This document shows, piece after piece, positions 6,726 to 17,149 of a DNA stretch of 19,332 bases. The DNA comes from Chrysochromulina parva (lineage: Eukaryota > Haptophyta > Prymnesiales > Chrysochromulinaceae). Position 1 is the stretch's first letter, and each line of letters begins with the position of its first letter. Made by a program: the position numbers and the translations under genes. The DNA lies in the NCBI GenBank assembly GCA_002887195.1, contig PJAB01000898.1:1-19332 (forward strand), given 5' to 3'. The notes under the pieces are model-generated. The model was not told the DNA's origin. It made no database searches and saw nothing but the letters and a program-made list of their open reading frames with translations.

Positions 6726-8503
6726 CATCGAGGTAGTACCCCAACCCCTGGGCCCCACGCTTGAAGACGTACCCAATGCGAGCGCCCCCAAACTTGGCCG
6801 CCTGGACGAAGGCGGCGGTGGCGCTCGGGACGGCGCTCGTGCTGGCGGCGGCGGTGGCGGTGGGCGTGGCTTCCTTGGCTTCCTTGGCTTTCTTGGCTGG
6901 CTTGGCTGCCGCTTTCGCCGCCGCGGCTGCCGCCTTCGCCTCCGCTGCCTCCGCTGCCGCCGCTTTCTCCGCCGCCGCCGCCGCCGCCTCCGCCTCCGCC
7001 GCGGCCGCGGCCGCCGCCGCCTTGAGCCTGCTCTTGCTCAGCGCCGCCTCGGCCTTGGCTGCTTTTTTGTTGATTGATTTGGTAAGGAGATTGCGCACCG
7101 CATCAAGCTGCTGCGGCGCCGGTGCAGACGCCCGCGACGACGCCGCGCCCGCGCCGCTGGCCACGGCGGCGGCGGCGCCCGCGTCGGCGCTGCCCTTGCC
7201 AGCTCTGGCTGCCTTGGTGTCATTGACGCTGCCGCCTGCCTTCGCCGCTGCCGCCTTGGCGTTGCCCACCTGCGGCGTCACGCCCGCCTTGGCATTGGTG
7301 GGAACGTTCACACCCGCGTTCACACCCGCCTTGGCCTCCTCCTTCACGTTCACACCCGCCTTGGCCTCCTCCTTCACGTTCACACCCGCCTTGGCCTCCT
7401 CCTTCGCGATCGCCGCCGCCTTCTCAAGCCGTTGCTGCAGAGCGTAGAGCCGAGGGCGCGGTGGTGAGCACTGGCATGCAAGGCAGGTCATCAGAGGCCA
7501 TCAACGTACCTGCAGCTCGTAGAGTTGCTTCCCGAGGGCGCTGTGGTGAGCACTCGCATGCAAGGCAGGTCATCAGAGGCCATCAACGTACCTGCAGCTC
7601 GTAGAGTTGCTTCCGGTTACGCTCGTGGGTCGTCTTCGCGCTGGCCAAGTCGAAGACACGCTCAGCGAGCCACCCCAACGGTCGCGGCAGCGGCACCTCC
7701 TCGTCGTCCTCGTCGTCCTCGTCCTCGTCGTCCTCGTCGTCCTCCTTCTCGTCCGTCTCGTCCTCCTCCATGTCCTTCCCGTCCGCCTTGCCCCGCCGCC
7801 GCGTCAGAGGCTCAAGGACGCCATTGACCACCCGTTGGATAACAACCGAATCCTCCGCGACGCCCAGCAGCGCCACAAAGGGCTCGAGGAGCACGCAGAC
7901 GGCCTTCTCGGTGAGCCCGTCGGCCGCCTCGCGCCCCGTCGCCACGATCGCCCAAAAGTAGTCTGCCATGAAGAAGCGGATCGAAGCAGGGCACTCGACA
8001 TTCAACGGTCCCGCTGAGAGTGCCGCGGCGAACGCTTGCAGCTCGTCGTCGGACCAGCCGGACTCGCGCACGCGCGCGACGCAGTGGACGAGCGACCGGC
8101 GGATCAGCTTGTAAAACTTGTCGAGCCGCAGCCGGTCGATGCCGGTCCACTCGCGCACCATCGTCTGCCAGAAGACGCGCACGAAGAGCCACTCGCGCCC
8201 TGGGGCCACCGAGTGGACGAGGCCGCCGAGCTTGTCGGCGAGCTCGGCCTGGACCTTGGGCTTGTCCGAGTGCCACATGCAGTAGAAGAGCGCCTTCCAG
8301 ATCTTTCGCAGCTCGAGCTCCTCGATGTCGTGCGCGCGCCGCAGGTACCGCTCGAGCGCTTTGACGGCCTTGTCGCGAACGTCCTTGTCGCTGGATGCCA
8401 GCGCCTGGCCAAATTTGGGCGTCGGCCCAGAGAGAGCGGCCTCCTCGGGGCGTGGCCGCGACGAGGTCGGCGAGGTGGTCGCAGGGGCCTTCTTCTTGCC
8501 CAT
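6457..8503 (-). CDS. RRP1/Nop52-family rRNA-processing protein (two exons)
   Basis: CDS is complement(join(6457..7434,7592..8503)), 629 residues. Both exons end or begin in phase 0 and the donor is CAG|GTACGT. I chose ATG 8503 because the upstream frame extends only to a GTG. Residues 30-235 carry the Nop52 domain: FGQALASSDKDVRDKAVKAL, RKIWKALFYCMWHSDKP, FWQTMVREWTGIDRLRLDKF and the helix with MADYFW. An acidic tract (244-269) follows, then a Lys/Ala-rich tail with three copies of KEEAKAGVNV (314-343), a conserved-looking VFKRGAQGLGYYLD (about 526-539), polyGln (about 542-562) and a basic KKRK end. RRP1/Nop52 proteins are nucleolar and needed for 27S pre-rRNA processing to 5.8S/28S in the 60S pathway; that role is assigned by family. 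The gene is divergent from the Agenet-RING gene. Confidence 0.9.
6664..6723 (-). repeat. CAG trinucleotide array (polyGln) in Nop52
   Basis: About twenty CAG-type codons encode two Gln runs separated by Arg-Arg (CGG CGG). Seen as CTG on the plus strand. Nearly pure CAG use makes it a probable length-variable locus. Confidence 0.9.
7435..7591 (-). other. Nop52 intron, built from two tandem intron-like units
   Basis: 157-nt GT-AG intron: donor GTACGT at 7591-7586, acceptor CTCTGCAG at 7435. It consists exactly of two head-to-tail units, 7510-7591 (82 nt) and 7435-7509 (75 nt). Each starts GTACGTTGATGG and ends CTGCAG. The 82-nt unit ends with a copy of the last 23 bases of exon 1. The join of the units is therefore AG|GT, a second complete donor and acceptor. 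Reading on from the first donor gives an in-frame stop (GTA CGT TGA). Using the inner donor (7509) would add 82 nt containing that stop. Confidence 0.85.
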
Positions 8504-8793
8504 GTGTCTCGCGCGAGCGTCGGGTCCGGCCACTTGTTCAGGCACGTCGCCGTGTTCACCACGGCGCCTCCATCAAATTCGTAAGGCGAGCACATACGGG
8601 AAAATGTACGAATCATTCTCGCGCACTCGCGAGTTTCTATTCACGCTCTTAAAGAGTCCGGGTCGCGTTGGACGACCTTCCGGGACATGCCTTGCGGCCC
8701 CGTCGCACCCATCCGAGAACACAATCGAAAACGAGCCTGTAGAGAAGCGGTGCTTCAAGAATCGCGAAGTAACGGTCTACCGGTACGTGCTCC
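8504..8793. promoter_or_regulatory. Divergent promoter interval (Nop52 / Agenet-RING protein)
   Basis: 290 bp between the two divergent start codons, or about 400 bp if the second gene starts at 8905. It contains an inverted repeat CTCGCG-CACT-CGCGAG (8619-8634). No TATA box is obvious. Regulatory meaning is inferred from gene orientation. Confidence 0.45.
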
Positions 8794-10636
8794 ATGCTTC
8801 GTCTGGAATGGAAAACCGAGCGTCCCACTGTCGCGTCCCAGCAAACTTGCCAGAGTCCTCGCCCTTCATCCCTCCTCCGCAGAGGGACGACGGAAGGAGA
8901 AGCAATGCCGAGGCGCAATGAACGCGCACCGTCTGGAGCTGACTGGCTGGCGCCGGAAGCGGCCGTCGAAATCGTCATGCAGGACGAGGGTCTGGTCGGC
9001 TCGCGCTATCCAGCCATCATTTTGTCTGTTGACCACGCCCAGAAGCAGGCTCGGGTTGAGCACGAGCAGTTACTTGAGGATGATGCTGCAGATGCACCAC
9101 TTCGCGAGAACGCATCATTCGCGCAGATCACACCACGCCCGCCACCGCCACCCGCCGATTTTGCCAAGAGCCTGTGCGTTGGCATGCCACTCGAAGTTTT
9201 CCATGAAGATGGATGGTGGGAGGTGACCCTGCACGAAATCAAGCGCGGCAGCAGTTCGCAGATCAACTATCTGGTCCGGAACGACATGTACCGCACCAAG
9301 CGCTGGGTTGGCGTGGATGCGTTGCGGCCGCGGTGGCGCTTCTCGAGTGGCCACTGGCGAGCTGGAAGCGTCCCTGGCCCCGACGCAGAGGAGGCTGAGG
9401 AGGATGAGGCGGAGGAGGTGGAGGAGGCGGAGGAGGAGGAGGAGGCCGAGGAGACGGCGAGAGCCCCAGCGCCGCAGCCGCTCACGGCAGACGAGGCCAG
9501 GGCGGCCGCGGCGGCCGAGGGGCTCGAGCTGGTGCCTTCGTCGAAAGGTGAGACGGGCTTCAAGGGCGTGACCAGGAGTCATGGCAAGTACACAGCGCAG
9601 GTCTGGGAGAACAAAGACAAGCTGCGCTATCTCGGCATCTTTGCGACACCGGAAGAGGCGGCCTTGCACTACGCGAGGCATATCGGGGCGGAGCAAGCGG
9701 CGTTGGAGGCGGCGAAGGCGGCGAGGGCGGCGAAGAAGAGGGGAGGTTCTGTGTCGCGGGATGATGATGTCCCCCCAAAGGAGCTTCCTGATGAGGATGC
9801 GAAAAGGAATGCGCTGGCTTCAACAGAGAGTGCTAGCCGACCGAAGCGGCGGGCAGCAGTTGCGGCTGTTGAAAAAGCTGGCCGCTGCCTTCAGATAGAG
9901 AAAGCTACCATTGAAGAGGCATGCTATGGCATGCCAATTACAGTTCGTCAGCCGCAGCCGTTTTATGTCGGCCAACGCGTAATGGCACGCTATGGATTTG
10001 ATGCCGCCGCCGTCCGCAAGCCCACCCGCTTCTATCCTGGCGTGGTGCGCGCAGTGCATACGGCGCCCGGCGAATCAGCGTGCTATGATATCGAGTACGA
10101 CGACGGCGATCGTGAGGTTGGCGTGCGGGCAGATCTGGTCCGTGACGTTTCAGGCGACGCCGATAAGAGAGTGTGCGCTGCCGCCGTCCCCTGGCAACTG
10201 CCATCGCTGTACCAAAGTGCGCCGAAGGAAAAGAGCACCGTGCCACAGCCGCTCACGCGTGAAGAGGCCAGCGCGGCCGGGCCACCCTTGCTCAAGCGGC
10301 CCCCGGGGCGTGCGCCTGGGGGGAAGCAGTGGGATCCGAGGGCTGGGTGGGTACCAGTAGAGGCGGCGGAGGAGGTGGCGGAGGAAGAGGCGGCGGAGGA
10401 AGAGGCGGCCGAGGCGGAGGCCGACGCCGAGCCGATGAACAGCGAAGGCGAAGGTTGCGATTTGGGTTCCACTCTGGGGCCCGTGGCGGCGCCAAATATA
10501 ACTCGGTGTGAGCAACTAGGCCCCGAGCGCGACCTCGAGCAACAACCACCGCTGCCGCCAACGCCGCCTCCACCGCCGCCTCCGCCGTCAACTCCACCGC
10601 CGCCTCCACCGCCGCCTCCACCGCCGCCGCCGCCTC

Positions 10637-10667
<31 letters not shown>

Positions 10668-13600
10668 TCCACCGCCACTACCATCACTGTGGCAGCCTCC
10701 ACCTGATGCTCTAAACTTGCCCATTCGGCAATGGCTCGATACAATCTATCCTAATTTTGGCAATCTGTATGGCCCTGCGCTCGAAGCCGCGGGCTACGAT
10801 GAACTCTTGCTCATCGACGGCGATGACGAAGAGTTCAACGAGATGATGAAGACGCTTCGGGAGTCGACCGGGAACAAGAGTGCACACTTTAGGAAGATAG
10901 AGAAGGCAGCACGAAAGGCCCTGGGCCTTCCCCCCGGCCTGAGCCAGCCTCACGCCGCGCCTGAGGCTGCCCCGAACCAGCCTCATCCGGCCACTTTCAC
11001 GACCTCTCAACCCGTTTCCTCAGCTACCGTACCCGAGGCTGCGGCCAGCCAGCCTCTACCAGCTGCCGCGCCTGAGGCTAGGGATCTCGCCCTTGCGCCT
11101 CCTGATGCTTTCACACCGATGGCGATCGCTTCAAAAACCACCTCATCAGAGCTTGAGAGTGCCGCACCGTCACATGCGGATACAGCGGAGGCGGAGGCGG
11201 CGGAGGCAGCTGGTATGGAGGAAGTGGAAGAGGCGAGAGAGGAGGAGGCGGCCGATGAGGAGATGGAAGCGGAGTCGATGAACGCCGTATCCACCACGTC
11301 AACGAACCTCGGATATTTGAGGGCTGAGGCAGAGGCATCCGAAGCGAAGGCGGCAGCCTTGAGCTCTGAGGCAGAGGCAGCCGAAGAGAAGGCGGCAGCC
11401 TTGGCCACCGAGGCTGAGCAAGCGGAAAAGGAGGCGGTCGGCCTCGCGCGCAAGGCCACGCCACCCGTGCTGCGGCTCACGGTGGTGGGGGAGATGGACA
11501 AGACCACAAAGGACACCGAAGTCCCAGCGAAGACGCCGGCGCTGGCGGCGCTGCCGGAGCGCCAGCCTCCGATGGCTATCGCTTCGGAATCCACCTCCGA
11601 CAAGGCCGATCTGATCCAGTGCGGTCGCGAGGCAATTGCGAAGAGCTCTTCAGCAGGAAGTGCACCACTGTCATCAGGAGAAGAGCCGGCCGCCGCCCAA
11701 GCGCCGCCTCCTGCATGCGCTCCCGCTGCAGCTTCCGCCTCCGCCCCCGCCCCCGCCACTGCCGTCAGGCCGGCTTCAGGTCACGATGTTTTGGTCGGAG
11801 CGGGATTGGACAGCGATGATGACGAGCTTCCCCTAAACGGCAGCCGCAAGCTGCCACGCACATGCTCCTCACCGCCTGCGCAGAAAGACCTTGAGAATGC
11901 AGATACAGCGGTGGCGGATGCAGTGAAGGCGGTAGAGGGGGAGGAGGAGTCAGAGGCGGCCGATGCGGAGATGGAAGCGGAGTCGGAAGCGGAGTTGACG
12001 AGTCAGCAGATGATACCCACCACGTCATCCGAAGCGAAGGCGGCAGCCTTGAGCTCTGAGGCAGAGGCAGCTGAAGCGAAGGCGGCAGCCTTGGCCACCG
12101 CGGCTAAGCAGGCGGCAAAGGAGGCCGAGGAGGCGAAGGCACGGGCCTCAGCGCTTGAGGCCACCAAGGCGGAGGCTGCACGGGCAGCCAGGGCTCAGGC
12201 GGAGGCGGCGGATGGGGAAGTGGAGGCGGGCGAGCGAGCGGTCAATCTTATACTTGGACTAACAGACCCTGGTCAGGCTGGCACTGCCACCGATGCGCCG
12301 CCGACTATCGCTTTGCCCGCCGCACAGCCGATCCCCATCTCACCGGCCGAGGGGCCACCAGCTGCGGTCGGCGACCGCATGGAGCTCACTTATTTTGACG
12401 AGGGACTATTCGACAGATGTCGACCCGACCGACAGATGGAAGAGGAGCGCGACAGATGGGGTCCCGACAGATGGGATGAGGTCAAGATTGTCGCGCTCGA
12501 AAAGGAAGGCGATGCCGACGCCGTCGCCGGCAAGCCCACAGGACCGCGCGCTCTCGTGACCTACACGGCGTACCCCGGAGAAGACCAGAAGTGGGTGTCA
12601 TTCAATCGGCTACGACCCGCGCATCCCGCGACGCCTACCGCGTGGACGCGCCGGCTTATAAAGGGCGACCAGGTCGAGCTCTTCTATGAAGGCGGCTGGT
12701 GGGAGGTTCAGTACCTCTGCCGGACAAAGAAGAAGCAAAGCCTCGTGCTCGCCGTGCGCTATGGAATAACGCACGAGGTGAATGCTCTGCAGCTGCGTCC
12801 AGGCTGGCAGCGCCGCGCTTCCGATGGCGAGTGGACGCTCATGCTTGGCGGCGTGGCTCGTACCGTCGCCGAGGTTGAGTCGATGCTTCACTCCAAGGCC
12901 TCATCGAACACCTCATCGAACGGAGAGATGAGGCTCCCTGCGAGCACTCCGGCGACAGATGGTACTGCTGCCGTCGCTGCCGCCGCTGCCACCGCGGCGC
13001 TATCGACACCAGACCTCGAGCAGTGTATCATCTGTGATCCCGAAGATGCCGGACGTCTTGGATACACTACCTGCTGCTCGAATTTGATTTGCTTCAAGTG
13101 TTTCAGGAAGCCGGGTATGGCGGGGTTCGAGGAGGCCGTCGCCTCAGATGACGACTCACAGGATGTCCATCAGCCAAGTCGTTGCCCATATTGTCGAGAA
13201 CCTTTCAAAAGCTTGTCTCCCAGTCGCGCGCTCAACTCGATGCGATCAACTCGACGTTCACAGCGGGAGGACTTGATGTCAAAGACGCCTGGCGAGGAAC
13301 TATTAGCAGGAACTATTAGCATCTTTGCACGCGATCTATGGACGAAGTGCAAGGTGGTCGAGTTCAATCCTCATCTGCGAGTCCATCGTATTGAAGGTCG
13401 TGACTTGCATCGGGTTGCCTCATCGAACACCTTCTGGGTGGATTTACAAAGAGATCCCGACAACTTGCTCGTGTCGATGCGCAAGCTTGCGCTCGAAGAA
13501 GCAGGATTGGCCAATGCAGGGCAAGATCCCTCGTCGCTGCCACAAGGTGCCCAACCGTATCGATGGGTGACTGGGACGGTGTGCTGGGCAGTGGGGACAA

Positions 13601-14643
13601 GCTGCATGAAAGAAGACCGACACACAGGGATACATGAAAATGACTTGGGAGGAGTGGACAGTTCAGCGACTGCAAATCGAGACAACGACGGAGGAAGCCG
13701 CAGAAGCCTCAGAGATCGCAGTGGCAGTGGAACCGCGCTCGATGAATCGTCAAAAACTGCCCCCCGTAAACGACCTGCAGAAGCTAGTTGTTCTGTGGAT
13801 CCGGGTGCATCAACGTGCCCACGTAAGCGGTGGACTTTTGGGTCTGAAAAAGAGGGCAGTGATGACGATGATGACGAGTGCCCAAACCGTGCTGCGCTGG
13901 GTGCCAATGACAATACGGGCATTCGAGCTCCAATCTCGAGCTCCAATCTCCCATCTCGAGCTCCAATCTGCGAGGAAGGGTATTGCGAGCTCGAATGCCC
14001 GTATTGCCATAAGCATTATAACCTCGCGAAACGTATCCCCATGCAGCTAAGGCCGTGCGAGCACCAGATTTGCAACCTATGCCTACCTAAGTATACTCAG
14101 AAGGGCACTTGCCCGATGTGCGAAACAGTCCTCGACGACTCACAGCCTTCGTGTGAGGATGGCGTTTTGGTTGCAGAGCTTCGTCGCCTTAACGAGCGTA
14201 CTTCCATGTTGACCGCAACAGCGTCGACCGTCCTCCAACTTGCTGCGGCAAAGGCACAACGTGCAGCCCTGAGCGCCGCTCCGCCCGCTGCAACGTCTGC
14301 TGATCAGCCCGCGGGCGGTGGGTATTCATGTTCACAGCCCGCGGGCGGAGGGCCAGCTGCAACGCTCACACTCGCTTCTGCAGGCGTGCAGGAGCACCGC
14401 CAACGGGACGACGCGATGCTTCGGTGGGCCAAGGAGCGCGGGCAGGCGGGGGTGCCATGGGCCCAGCACTGGGCGAGCCCATTGGGCGAGCCCGTATCGA
14501 TGGCGACCGAGCTCGCGCGTCGAGATGCGAAGGCCGAAGCGGAGGGGACGGACGACTCCTTTTCGGGGCTGCGCGACGAGGATGAAGACGACGCAGGCGG
14601 CGGAGCAGCGGCTGAAGAGGAAGACGACGCCATGGGCGACTGA
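8794..14643 (+). CDS. Giant Agenet-AP2-Tudor-SAM-RING multidomain protein
   Basis: 1949 residues, one exon. ATG 8794 is the longest start; ATG 8905 (residue 38) lies closer to the first domain and is a good alternative. Order seen: tandem Agenet pair (58-116 with DEGLVGSRYPA and LREN..ITPRP; 130-188 with HEDGWWEVTL and ALRP), acidic tract (~195-222), AP2/ERF-like module (252-298; GFKGVTRSHGKYTAQVWE, YLGIFATPEEAALHYA), Tudor-like (390-451; YDIEYDDGDREVGVRADLV), polyPro (585-637), SAM-like (640-713), Ala/Glu coiled coil (~800-889), a duplicate coiled coil (~1040-1149), second Agenet pair (1192-1277; 1290-1349), CC-type RING (C1411, C1414, C1427/C1428, C1433, C1436, C1464, C1467), and a canonical C3HC4 RING (C1735, C1738, C1755, H1757, C1760, C1763, C1773, C1776). 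Agenet/Tudor modules read modified or Arg-rich tails, AP2 binds DNA, RINGs recruit E2. I infer a chromatin-associated ubiquitin ligase or scaffold; substrate unknown. Confidence 0.85.
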
Positions 14644-15137
14644 GCCGGTCCGGCTTATCTTTAGCCTTTACAGCCGAACTTCAACTTGAAATGCACGTCG
14701 GTGGACCTCGCTCGGCCTGCTCCGAGGTCGGACGCGAGATAAAATGGGCGCTAAATTCGGAAGTAGCGGACGGCTAGGAATTGCGTTGTGATGCTTTCTT
14801 CCGGTACTTTGCGACCGACGCACTATCCGTCGATCCGCCTACGAGTACGACGGTACCACATGGTGCATGGTGTTAAGGTCGTGCGATGGTGTGCGTGTTT
14901 CTTTAATATTTTTAATATTTCACGGAGAGAGAACTTCGTTCGTTCCTGTCCCGCCTCTCGCAAGAGATCAAGCTCACCACTGAGGTGTGGTTGTGCGACT
15001 CGACTCAGGTACCTCCGCCTACTCATTCTTTACTCATTCAGCCGTACCGTACTGATGTCCTCATGACTGTCCTGTGTGTGCAATGGGGTCCAGCCCCGGT
15101 CGAAATGATTTCTGCTGAAATAAAAACGATATATTAC
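14644..15137. other. Convergent 3' intergenic interval
   Basis: Lies between the ends of the Agenet-RING gene (+) and the SGNH gene (-). There is no supported gene. AT-rich TTTAATATTTTTAATATTTC near 14901-14922 and AATAAA at about 15119-15124 (plus strand) could serve 3' end formation of the plus-strand gene. The AATAAA lies within 20 nt of the convergent gene's stop, so the two transcripts may overlap. Confidence 0.45.
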
Positions 15138-17149
15138 TCAATCCCGCCGATTAAGCATGCTCACCAGCTGGCGGTTGAGCGCCTCGTAAACTTCACAGCG
15201 ATAGTGAAAATTGTCCGTGTACGGCTTGTAGCCGTGCGGCCTCGCCGTGCCCGTCGGATCGCCCGCAAGCGGTGAAGCCTCACGCAACAACAGATCTTGG
15301 AAGCCGGACTGGTTCTGTCTGAAGGGAAGCACGAGCGACGATGCCCAAAGCGCATCGGTGGTACGGAAGGCATCAAGAAGCTCCCAGCCAGTCTCGTTGA
15401 GCAAGTCGCGCCACGTTTGGTCGCAGCTCGGGCCGTTGGAGCAACCGCGTGTCTCGCGCACCGTGTCTGATGTAGAGAAGACCTGGGCGAGTGTTGGGTA
15501 GGGTGAGGGTGCGCATGAGAATATGGGCGTGCGTTCAGGAGTGTGCATGGGAGGCAGATCCATGCGAGCTCAGGCCAGATCCATGCGAGCTCCGGCCAGA
15601 TCCATGCGAGCTCCGGCCAGATCCATGCGAGCTCAGGCTAGAGCAGCCACGCTTGCACGATGGCAGCAGGCGCGTGATGGCGCGGTCGCGCGCGTGTGCG
15701 AGAATAACCGAGGATGGCCGCAGCCCAGCCCTCCCCTTCGCGTCAACCTGGGCACTGCCCTGTCACTCACTGCTCCTCTCGGGCAATCAGTGGCAATCAG
15801 TGGCAACTCCCCTTCACGTCAACCTGGGCACTGCCCTGTCACTCACCGCTCCTCTCGGGCAATCAGTGGCAATCAGTGGCAACTCCCCTTCACGTCAACC
15901 TGGGCACTGCCCTGTCACTCACCGCTCCTCGCGGGCAATCAGTGGCAATCAGTGGCAATCAGCATGCACTCACCGCCCCTCGCGGGCAGCTCTTGAAGAT
16001 CGCGTGACCACTCGCGCCCACCAGCTGCTTCACCGCATGCATGAACCGCCGAAGCTCGTCGAGGTCCTTGTCGGCGGGCGTGTACCATGGGCCCATCCCA
16101 AGGACAAGCGCGTCACCCTCGCGCAGCAGGTGGCGCATCCGTCCAGTCACATTGGTCCAGCCGTTGAACACTTGCGGCGTTGCCTTGCACTGCGGGCTGA
16201 GAAGGCTTCTGGCACAAGCGTCGCCAGCGGCGCGGCGGACGGCGCTAAAGCCTCTGGACCACGTCGTGTCCTCCTCTCGCACAAGGCTCAGCAGGCTCGG
16301 GCCGGATAATTTCAGGAAGGCGAGTCGAGCACTGCCGAGCTCAAACCAGCGGTTCTCCATTCCGCGCTCCTGGTTGCACTCGCAGACCTCGCGGCCTTCG
16401 AGCAGAGTCGTGCTTTGGTTGTGAAAGGCAGCCCACTTGAGTGTGAGCCACGTTGAGTGCACGCCACGCCGTGCGAGCCACTTGGCGTGGCTCGCATTCA
16501 AATCGTTGGAGCGCCATGGGACTGTCGTTTTGCTCAGTGGCACCGAAACGTTCGTGGAGCTCTCGCTGCATATGCTGAACGCAGCGTCGCGTGGTGACCT
16601 CGGATACGACCCGGAGCTCAGCATCATCGCGAGCGACAGGTACTGGTAACGCGTATTCGAGTCTCCCATGAAATAAGTGGTGCGTCCAGCGAGGCTACGT
16701 GGCGGCCACCCAGGCACATGGCGGCCAAGTTCCTCGTGCGCCAAGTTTTCTTCCGAGAAGGTGAGCCTTCCATCTGAGAGTGACCAATGAAGCGGCGAAG
16801 ATGGCGCGATGACGGCATTGCAATACCCGTGCGCGACGCTCGAATTCACGCGCCTCACCACACGGTTTGCCGGGTGGTTGGTCAGAACCCTCTCGCACTC
16901 AGTCGCAGGTAGACGGTCCTCGCACGAGCTGCCATTGACTGCAATGCAGAAGCCACAGGTCCTCTGGCAGTGGGAGCATGCGAAGGTGGTCGCTGTGCAC
17001 GATGTCGGCGCTGCACCCAGCGGTAACTGCGGTAGTTGAAAGCAGGGTTGTGCCATGACTTTCGCAGGCTCGGCACTCAGCGCGGTCCCGCCATGATGTG
17101 AATGCGTGTGTGTGAATGTGAATGTGTGTCTGTGTGACTTCTGACACAT
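15138..17149 (-). CDS. SGNH / PC-esterase-like secreted or Golgi protein (two exons)
   Basis: CDS is complement(join(15138..15482,15974..17149)), 506 residues, phase-0 junction GCG|GTGAGT ... GCCCAG|GTC. Seen: RTTYFMGDSNTRYQYLSL with the SGNH block I GDSN (S164 presumed nucleophile); LVLGMGPWYTP (349-358), a likely central block; and YTDNFHYRCEVYEALNRQL in exon 2 with D482 and H485 as the DxxH acid/base pair. All catalytic positions survive only if the exons are joined, which supports the splice. Cys-rich SHCQRTCGFC near the N-terminus resembles the end of a ShKT module, weakly. At least eight N-x-S/T sequons argue for a lumenal or extracellular site. Relatives (TBL/XOAT, PC-esterase) O-acetylate polysaccharides or cleave esters; which applies is unknown. 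No good signal peptide is visible at M1 or M32, so a 5' exon may be missing. Confidence 0.8.
15553..15638. repeat. 21-nt tandem array, four copies
   Basis: Unit GGCCAGATCCATGCGAGCTC plus one variable base, copies starting at about 15553 (one base shorter), 15573, 15594 and 15615. It lies inside the SGNH intron. Confidence 0.85.
15735..15973 (-). repeat. 76-nt tandem array carrying copies of the 5' splice site
   Basis: Three copies with period 76 (CGTCAACCTGGGCACTGCC at 15741, 15817, 15893), plus a partial fourth that is the real exon 1 end. On the minus strand each unit holds the exon-like piece CCCG(C/A)GAGGAGC(G/A), then GTGAGTG, then GTGCCCAGGTTGACG, then two or three decamers of the GGCAATCAGT family. 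Donor copies lie at 15922, 15846 and 15770, in addition to the one used at 15973. Confidence 0.9.

Larger units (their letters stand above)
15483..15973 (-). other. SGNH gene intron, repeat-filled
   Basis: 491 nt, donor GTGAGT at 15973-15968, acceptor AACACTCGCCCAG ending at 15483. Phase 0 on both sides. The donor-proximal half is a tandem array carrying three extra copies of the donor, and the acceptor-proximal part holds a 21-nt array (both listed separately). The frame entering the intron stops at once (GTG AGT GCA TGC TGA). Confidence 0.8.

Noticed and set aside
6205..7447. Two long plus-strand frames opposite Nop52
   Set aside because: They are the antisense of Ala-, Gln- and Lys-rich Nop52 sequence (poly-Leu/Ala products), with no domain.
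9938..11759. Long minus-strand frames opposite the Agenet-RING gene (poly-Gly, Ala/Ser)
   Set aside because: Mirror images of the polyPro and Ala/Glu coding tracts.
15486..15563. N-terminal extension of the second SGNH exon as a separate small protein
   Set aside because: The first 27 codons lie upstream of a pyrimidine-rich acceptor GCCCAG|GTC whose phase matches the donor of exon 1.
15735..15973. Regular repeats that could suggest a CRISPR array
   Set aside because: The copies are contiguous 76-nt tandem units without unique spacers, in a eukaryotic intron.
15491..16309. 272-codon plus-strand frame with NQWQSVA repeats
   Set aside because: It covers the SGNH intron repeats and the antisense of exon 1; the minus strand has the catalytic motifs.
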